35,881 nt of DNA from Gonium pectorale (Eukaryota > Chlorophyta > Chlorophyceae > Chlamydomonadales > Volvocaceae), in assembly GCA_001584585.1 (NCBI GenBank), contig LSYV01000028.1, positions 117,996 through 153,876 on the forward strand, written 5' to 3'. The notes beneath the pieces were generated by a model, which worked only from the letters and a program-made list of their open reading frames with translations, searched no databases and was not told where the DNA came from. Each line of letters begins with the position of its first letter. The stretch's first letter is position 1. Below are positions 20,001 to 29,000 of the stretch, piece by piece. The translations under genes were made by a program, and so were the position numbers.

Positions 20001-23000
20001 GCAGTTGATCCATCGGTCAATTCGAGCCTATCCAGGGCATCAGCTGACACCACACCACCGGAGCGCCCGACGGTGTTTCCTACCACCTTACTGCCGACCA
20101 CATCAAATACAGTAAGCCGTAGGGCTCGAGCGAACCCGCCGTCTAGCCCAGCCGAGTTGCCACTAGCGTGAGAAGCGTCCGACAACAGTACTGCGGTTAG
20201 GTTGTCTGCCGCAAAGACCCCGCCCGAGCCGCCCGCTCGGTTTCTGCTGACGCTGCTGTCGATTATGGCGATGTTGGTGATGCGCGAGCAAGCTGCGAAG
20301 CCCCCATCACCACTACTGGCCACGTTGTCATCCGCGAACACACCGTTATGGAGCAGCAGTTCGTTGATGGCCACGGCAGCCAGCGCCCCACCTACGGATC
20401 ATAGGGCGAGGTATAATGGGCGGCAGGACATTGCACGTGACTCATCAGCATATATCCATGACAGTTGTCTCGGTGTTAATTAGAACATGGGGGGGGAGCT
20501 GTTCGAGCTGTACATTAACCACATACATTTGTCTGCTACCTACTATGTACACTAGCATCATATCCTGCATATGCTCCCATCTCTACCTACCGTTTCCTTG
20601 CGCTCTGTTGCCGGAAACACTGGCTCCGCTCTTTGCCACAAACGACATGAGCAGCTGCTTCACATTGATCCCACCACCCGAGCCACCGGCACGGTTTCCG
20701 GACATGGAGCTGCCGCTGTCAACTGTCACATTGTACACAGACAATCCAGCGTACACGGCGCCCCCATCGCCGCCCTCAGCCGTGTTGTTGTCCAGGCTGG
20801 AGCCTCCGCTGATGTGGAGTCCACCAATCATGGAGTCGCCGACGTAGATGGCACCGCCTGAGCCCTTCGCGCTGCAGGCGCTTATCCTGCTGGAGTTGGC
20901 GAGCTTGAACTCTCCACGGAGCATCTTTCCCACGTAGAGGAAGCCGCCAGTGCTGCCGCGGTTCCGCTCCACAACCGCGCCGTCGGAGATGGACGCAAAC
21001 TTAACTAGGTCCCCGCCAATATAGATGGCGCCCGCAGCACTTGACCCGCCCGCGCTGTTGTCCAAAATGGAGCCGCCCGTTGTGATGTTGAGGGTTTGGA
21101 GGGAGTTCCCGACGCTGAGAAAACCGCCGTTGCCACTTGGCGCACTGTTGTGGGCGACTCTGGCACCGTCGCTGACCTCAAGGAGCTGCAGTGAGAGCAC
21201 CGACCCGAAGCCGGCCTCACCACCAGGGGCACCGTTCCGCTCAATGACACTGCCTTGCCCCGTGACAATGAGCGACTGCACCTCACTGGCCAGCAACACC
21301 CCAGCGGTCAGCCAGCTGGGGCTGATATTGTCGGCGATTCGGCCACCTGACGACACCATGAAGGTCCCTGGAGGCATACATGTATATGTATATATAGGTT
21401 GCATCAAGACTTCATATTGCAACACGGTTTGCGGCCCACCCGTGCCTTTTGTCATGATACGCAGTGCAGCATGTATGTGCGCCGGTGACTGTATAATGGG
21501 GTCCAAGCAAGTACATAGGGCACGCACACAGCGAGCGATGCCGCTGTGTATGTATCTATCTACCTCGCATGGAAGCCAGGCAATCTTTGATAAGCAGCCT
21601 GCACCATGGCAACGTAAAGCGGTGCCCTTCACTTCTAAGATCCCGGATCGCCGAACCTACCTATGCTAGATGTAGAGAATACAGCCGCAGCTGGAAGCAC
21701 GTTGCCCGGCACGTTGCCCAGGACGGAGCTGTTGCCGCTGACCTCGATCCAGTCGATCCGGTTGTATTGAACGACACCTTGAGCGTTCGTGTTGCCGTCG
21801 AAGTGGCTGTGATTTGACACCTCGAACCGGCGCAGGCCAGCATTGCCCACGCGCATGAAATTCTCATTGTACGACATTGTCGAGTAGCCGGTTACACGAA
21901 TCTCGTCCAAATCAGGCGCCATGCCAGTTAAGACCACATCACTCAATTCAGCAGCGTAAACCACACCGCCGTGTTGGGAAGCTGTATTGTAGGACATTGT
22001 GCTGTGGTCTGAGACCGATAGGCTACGAGTGAGCTGGAAAGCCTGCAAGACGCCTCCATTGGCTCCGGCCGAGTTGCCTCTGACCAAGCTGGCACCACTT
22101 ACTATAAGGCTGCCCACGGGGCCAACGACGTGCGCCCCTCCGCCTGTTCGCAGAAGGATGTCAGCGGGGATGGGCTGGGCTGCTGGGGCTTCTTTTGCAA
22201 CGAAGGCGAAGGGCGCATGCTTCAACCGAACATACATATACCGCCGACCGTCCACAAACTGTGCCAGCTGCCCAGGATTGTTCTATCTGTCTATCTGTCT
22301 CTACCTATCTGCCATAGCCACGCTGCAGTAATGTATGCATTGCTTGTTGCTCGCGCGCATGTACATGCATGCCTATGCTAGCTAGGTGTCTGACTTGCTG
22401 GACAGATTCAGGCACAAGGCACCCGCCCATTGCCACCCCGATGCACGCATGGCCTGGATCCCTTTCCCAGCGCTTGATGATGCGGTATAACCTCGAGCGC
22501 TGGCCTTCTATACATAACAGCGGAACAACCTATCTAGCTATATAGCCACACGTGTGCTTCGGGCGGCAATTCGCCCCTTTTGGTCTACACCCGGGCGCTT
22601 GCCTAACCTGACTCGGCAGCATTGTTGCGGTCCAGGCGGCTGGCACCCTCGATGGAGAGAGTGCCCAGAGAGCCAGCGATGTAAAACGCCCCACCTACAC
22701 ATGGCATGGATGTAGCACATTTTGGAGGTCCACTACTGGCGGCTGGCGGAAGACAAACGTCGGGACTGTTGCAAGGCGCCTAACAAATGAATATTCGGTT
22801 GACATCTGGTATCATCAAAGTGATCTCAAGGAATCTGCCAACAGGACGATGCAGTACGCCCCCGCCCGTTTGCTGTCTGGCAGCAATGCTGAAAGGACGC
22901 ATGCGTTGAGCGAGAGTGGATATTGTGTGCAGATGGCATGTCAGGCAAAAGCATGCACGACGTGGTGCTGGAGGATGGAAGCAGCTAGCTCCATCTGTCC

Positions 23001-26000
23001 AACTAACCGATAACAGTGTACGCACCGCGTAAGTCGGCTGTGTTGTTCTCCAGCGCGCTGCCTTGCACCACCGACACTGATGTCACGTTCGCTTTCCAAT
23101 GCACTGCACCGCCGAGCGACGCTGAATTGCCGCGAAAAGAGCTGTTGCTCAGAACGAGCGTTTCCTGTATGGAACGCGGCGGGAAATAAACCCCTCAGGT
23201 TACTCAGACAGCGAGCTTTCTTGAACGGAACACGCAAATACGATGGGTTGCGTAGACAGTTCGTTAACAAGGAGATGTTCATTAATGACAATGCACGCGT
23301 TATATGCAACTTCTACCTTGGACAGAGCTAAGTAGCGGGGGCATACGCTGTACCTGGCACTGCCCACCCAAATGGCTGACCCTGTGCTCATGACGAATGC
23401 GCTGGTGTCGGTTTTAGCGACCCCATTCTTCCGCTACGCTAGCTATGCGATGGTTAGTATCATTCTCTGATGACTGAGTCGTTTGCAACATCGCACCAGC
23501 TTCATACAAACATGCCAGCAGTGACCCGGCTAGATATGTAGTAAGAGGCAGTTGCAAGCAGCTAAGCCCTGCATGCGTATGTAACTGTTCGCCGTTGCGT
23601 TGCGATACGTGCATGTGACAGGCTTGCAGACCAATATCGATCGTGGCCATTGTTGATTTAAGGCATCGCCCTCACCGTCACTGGCATCGAGCCAAAGATG
23701 GCCGCACCAGCTCCGCCGTAGTTCGAGTCAAACGAACTGTCTGTGATGTGCACTGTCTTGAACCATGCGCCGAGCGTGGCTGATGATGTCGCCGCTGCTC
23801 CATAACCGGGACCTTCGGGGGTACCGGTCGAAACCACCGCGACAGCCCCTGCTCCAAGGATTGCAGCGGCGTCCTTCCCATCCAACGTGGAATTGCTCCT
23901 GGGCAGCACTGACAGGAGCGCCTGCAGCCCCTCATCATACGCGCCTTCCACCATTGGCGCTGATGAGGATGGTCCAAGAGCTTCAACTCCGATCACCGAG
24001 TTGTTGGTGATGGTGCATTTGCTCATGGAGAGCTGGGAGGGGACCGCTGGAGGCGCCTGTATGTGGGATATGTGTTGGTTCGCATAGCAACACGCACACA
24101 GGCATCCACGAAGCCAGGGGGGGTCGCGAGAACATGTCCACAAATGGAGCAGGTTTTTCAAATGGAGCAGGGAACAGCCCTCCCTTCGAGCGGTTGGGCG
24201 AGCAAGAATGCACTTCCGCCACCGATCGAGAGAGCACTCACCGCAAATTCCAGCAGCAAGCAAGACCAGCCATGTGCTCCGTGAATGCCAGAGCAGGTGA
24301 GGCCCTCGATGCTCGCCCGTGCGACACCGTGTACGGCAAGGGCACCATACACAAAACGGTTGGAGGTTGATAGGGTGCCGACGGATGATGCCGACGACAA
24401 TTCCCGAAACGTCGAGTTGACCACGGTCAGCTCGACGCAGCCCCTGAGGAAACCGTTCCGAGTGGCCGTATCCGATGAACACGAAGTGGGTTACTACATG
24501 TAGCCTTGTATTACGTATGACAGAACACGTACGCTGTATGTGCAACACGTGGCTGGATTTGTGGGATAAACAATGTCATAAACCCTTTTCGAACCACCTT
24601 TCGAACCACCTTTCGCACTGGCAAGGGGGTTGTCACCTCACAAACCGGCGAATTCGCTGCTGGCCCAACTCCCAGTATCTTATTCCGGGGAATACAGTCG
24701 TAACGAATGCAAGTGCCCAAGCCAAGCAACATGGATGCGGGCTTGATGTACTGGGGCGGGTGCGCACCTGCAGTCCACGAGTGGCCCGTGCGTGCTCAAG
24801 GCCACGCGCTCGATTGTGGAGTTCACTAGGCGCAGGGAACGCAACCCTGAAAACCTCAGGCCCCAATGCAGCGGTGGTACCATTGAAGCACTGCTGTCAT
24901 TGACAGCCTGCGGTGGCGCTGATGGCGACGTGGTGGTCGAAGCGAGGAAGGGTGTCACCCGGGCACCAGACACGGAGAGCTCTTGAAGCAACATAGACCC
25001 TACTTCCACCAGAGGCAGTGACGCCACTGAACCACTGGGGACGCTGCCGCTGATGATGCTGTAATCGTCGTCTGAGTCACTCCAACACTCGAGCCGGGCA
25101 GTCCTGAAAAGCGCGCCGCCGGTTACACTACTGCTGCGGCTCAGGCCGCCAACAGATGCCAACTCCGCTGGTGGATCGGACAGTCTTGGCCCACTGCTAC
25201 CATCCACTGCAGTGGCAGCAGCAAGGCGACGTCTACCGGCGGGCGGCTCGCTGCTGCTTGTGGGTCGGGTACTGTCGCCTCTCGCCTCTTGTGGAACGCC
25301 ATAGTGATAACCAAGAAGCGATATGCTGCAGGTGATTCGGGGCTGCATTAGTGCGGGCTGCCTCTGCGCTGGCTGCAGCTGTAACAGGGGCGGGGGCGGC
25401 TGCGGTTGCACGGACGCGGGCGTGGTTGAAGAACCGCCCGATCCGTCCAGCCCGTCGTTGGGCGGCGGTCCGTCGCTGGGCTGCGACCCATTACTGGGTG
25501 GTGCCCCATCATTGGGCGACGTTGAAGCAACGGGCGCGGGGGCAGGGGAGTTGGACAGCTGCCCGGGGTCTTCTGCCGTTGAGTCCGTAGGGCAGCCTAC
25601 AGAAGATAGAGGCCGAGCAGACCGCAAACAAGCAGCAAGGCGGCAAGGTGTGGATGGACGGCGGGCGGAGCAGGTAAATGCCGGCGCTCAAGCTTGACAA
25701 TGAAGTCGCACGGAAACAGAAGAACAACTAAATGCAGTGCGTGCCGGGCCGTACCATGTCGGGGCGTACCATGTCGGGGCGTACCATGTCGGGGCGTACC
25801 ATGTCGGGGTTGCACGCATGTGCATTTGATATATAAGACGCGCAACGCTGTCGGGCGTACATACCATGCGTGCGCCGGGACGTCGTGTCCTCGAAAAAAA
25901 GCCAACGCTGGTTTGAAGCGATCTCGGGTAAACTCGCGTCCAGCCGTGCGGCCGTCCACACGGCATCGCCCTCCACCCGCTGCAAACATACAGTTTGGCG

Positions 26001-29000
26001 CATGAGTAAACAACACCATGATTAAGATTGCACAGGCAAGAATAACAACGCACGTTAGTGCATACGGACGGTGTGGAAGCGAGGGTGCAAGCGCGGGAGA
26101 GCGCTTACTTTATCATGCAATCTGACTGCGAACCAAGCATGCTTCAGCGCATGGACGGGATGGCCGGGTCAGCGGTAGGCGCTAGTTAGGAGATCTGCCA
26201 CCCAAAACCTACAGCTACTTCATGTGAATCGTATAGACCGTCCACCCTAGTGCAAATACCCACATACAGGCATGTTCCGTACCCGCAGAAGCAACCGGCA
26301 TGTAATGAATAGTCAAAGTCATGTCAGAACGCATATGCCTTTGGGCACAATGAAAGGAATCAGGGAATAATCAGCATATATACACATACAGGCATGTTAT
26401 AAAGGCCACCTGCGCCAACAATTCTAATTAGCCTTCCACCTCTGGTGCGGATCTACCAATCGGCAGATAGACTGTCGAGGTATCTACCAACCTGCAGCAG
26501 TATGGCCACCATCCCTTGCGGGTGCTCAGATGCTCGATCGAGCTGGACGTACAGCAGCAGCGGTGCGGAGGCTGAATCGTCCACGACCGTGAAGCGATTG
26601 GGACTTGGATAGGAGTAAAATTCGTTGTCGGGTCTATACGCGACCATTTGCAAAGAGCGATATACGGAGTGGTAGGAATGGTGGGAAGCTGACACTGGGC
26701 TGTTTGTGCCGGTGCCGATGTCATCGGCATCACCGACTCCAAGTACTCCAAGCTCACCATCGTCTTGCCCACTCATCCTGCTGCCGGCGCCTGAGAGTCC
26801 TTTTCGATGGCGGTCTGAAACGTCTGGTCTGTCGCACCGCTGACGGTTGTGGTTGAAGGTTGGAGGTCGGGGCCAGCGGGTGGACGGGGAGGTGGTTGTG
26901 GACCGAGAGGAGGGTGGCGCACCGATGGGGGTGGGCGGGGAGAGGCGGGAGGACGCCCCACTAGCTCCACTGACAACACCACCGGCCGTGGTGTCTTTGA
27001 CGCTTTCTTCTCTTTGGTTGGCATCAATGTCAACGCCACTGTGTCCGTTGGTGCCGAGCCTTCGTCGATGACCAACCAGTATGCCGCTAATGTCAGAAGT
27101 GCTGCCTCCAATTCTTTTACCGGCACGAAACTCGTATACCAGCTGGTATGTTGCGTTAATGCCTCCGCCGGCCGTCGCGCAGTATAGGTCGGGCATGACG
27201 GTTGGGAGGTACCCGTCGGTATCTCCACTGGATCCGAATCGCCAGCGCCAACCGACAACGGCTGGACCGGGGGGATTCAGGCTTTCCTTAGAGGCATTGT
27301 AGTAATGCCGCCTGTGGGATGGGCACAATTGCATGCACCCGGGAGCAGGCGCGCAGCTGACGTGCACATGAAGGCGCAAGGTTGATTTGCAACACGGGCT
27401 TTGGCGGGATTCTAGCGAGCGAGCAAGCTTAGGTGAAGCTGTGGTGACAAGGCTAGATGAGTGCGAGGCGCCTTCACATGACACTAACGCACACGTGCAC
27501 CGATGCTTCTGCGCGCCCATTGACATTAATCACAGGTGGTTCGCGGCCGCAGGCAGGTGTATGGTAAGGTGCTGGCGACCCACAAGCCAACACCTACATC
27601 CTTCCCGGATTGCTTCCTGGGTGGGTCACCTCACTCCCCCAGCGGTTTACGATCCCACTTTCTCGGCCAGCTTACTTACTTGTCGGTCCATGGACCTCTG
27701 TAGGCATAAAGGTTGGACATGTCCATCCATACGTCATCAAGCCACGCGGGTCCCATTCCTTGGGCTGTGCTGGCCCGGCCTCTCCGCTGCACTACCTCTA
27801 TCGGCATATCCAAAAGCCAGGGCTTGTATCCGGATGCTATAAACATTACTGGCGCATTTTGTTCTTGCAGATGCACCGGGCCAGCAACTGGACAAGAGTG
27901 GGCGCCGTCTGGATAGACCATCACTACGCGATAGCTGGCCCTCGTGAAATAGGTAGGTGCAGATGTGGAGCTCATCAGGCAGGACATGGCGAGCCGGGGC
28001 TGGTCTTCAGCGAGAGAGGTGCATTCTGCAACGACACGCAGCTGCTGCTGCGCGCACAACACTAGACAGCTACCGTCTGGAGGCTTGGACAGGTCCCGGC
28101 TGGCGCCAGGTGCCCCTAGCGTAGGCATGTTCCCCTGGTTGGGGTTTCCTAACAAAGGCGTGCTACCGCCCGATCCACCACCCAAATCAGGAGTGGAAGC
28201 AGTGGGCGCGGCGGGCATGGAGGCAGAAGCCAGCGGCGGTGGCAGTGTCTGGATGTCGTCGCCAGGGTCCCCTGGCGGCATGGATATGACAGACACACAC
28301 ATATACATGTATGCGCGCAGCAATTAGTACATACGTCCGGCAAACAGTATACAAGGCGGGATCATGATGACTGAGGGAGCAGGCGGATTCACAGTTAATC
28401 AACACACATTGCCAATGTCAGCAAGCAAGGCGGCTGAATGCGTCGAATACATGCAACACGTACGGGGACAGGCAGGGCCCGGTGGTCCCGCCCCGCCATG
28501 CATATGGCACCCCACCAAGACCCGCATACACAGCAGTGCGTGCGTAGCAAGAGATCTTCCGTAGCGCATTGCAACATCCAGTAAATAGATACTTCCATTC
28601 GATGGTTTTGTTCGTCAGACAGCGTGTTCGCCAATGCATGTGCAATCCGAGCAGCACGCATACATTCTATGACGATGGACAAACAAGTTTCCTGGGACTG
28701 CAACCCAACCTACCATTATAGCCGCCGGCCAAAAGGGGTTGCTGCTGTCCCAAGCTGGGGTTTCCCGAAGGCCCGCCGCCTCCAGTGCCAAGGCTGCCCG
28801 TCGGAGCCGTTGGCTCAGTGGGCGCTGTGGGCGGCATTTGGGGAGGCAGCAGCCGCAGCGAGGGCGACGGCGGCGGCGATGCGAGCGGGGAGGGGCTGCT
28901 GCTGGGAGGCGGGTCGGGCGGTAGCCACCCGCTGCACCGCACCGCCACCGCCTCCTCCGGCTTGCAGTCAGTGCGGCCCCACCCGGCGTGGAGGCACTGG

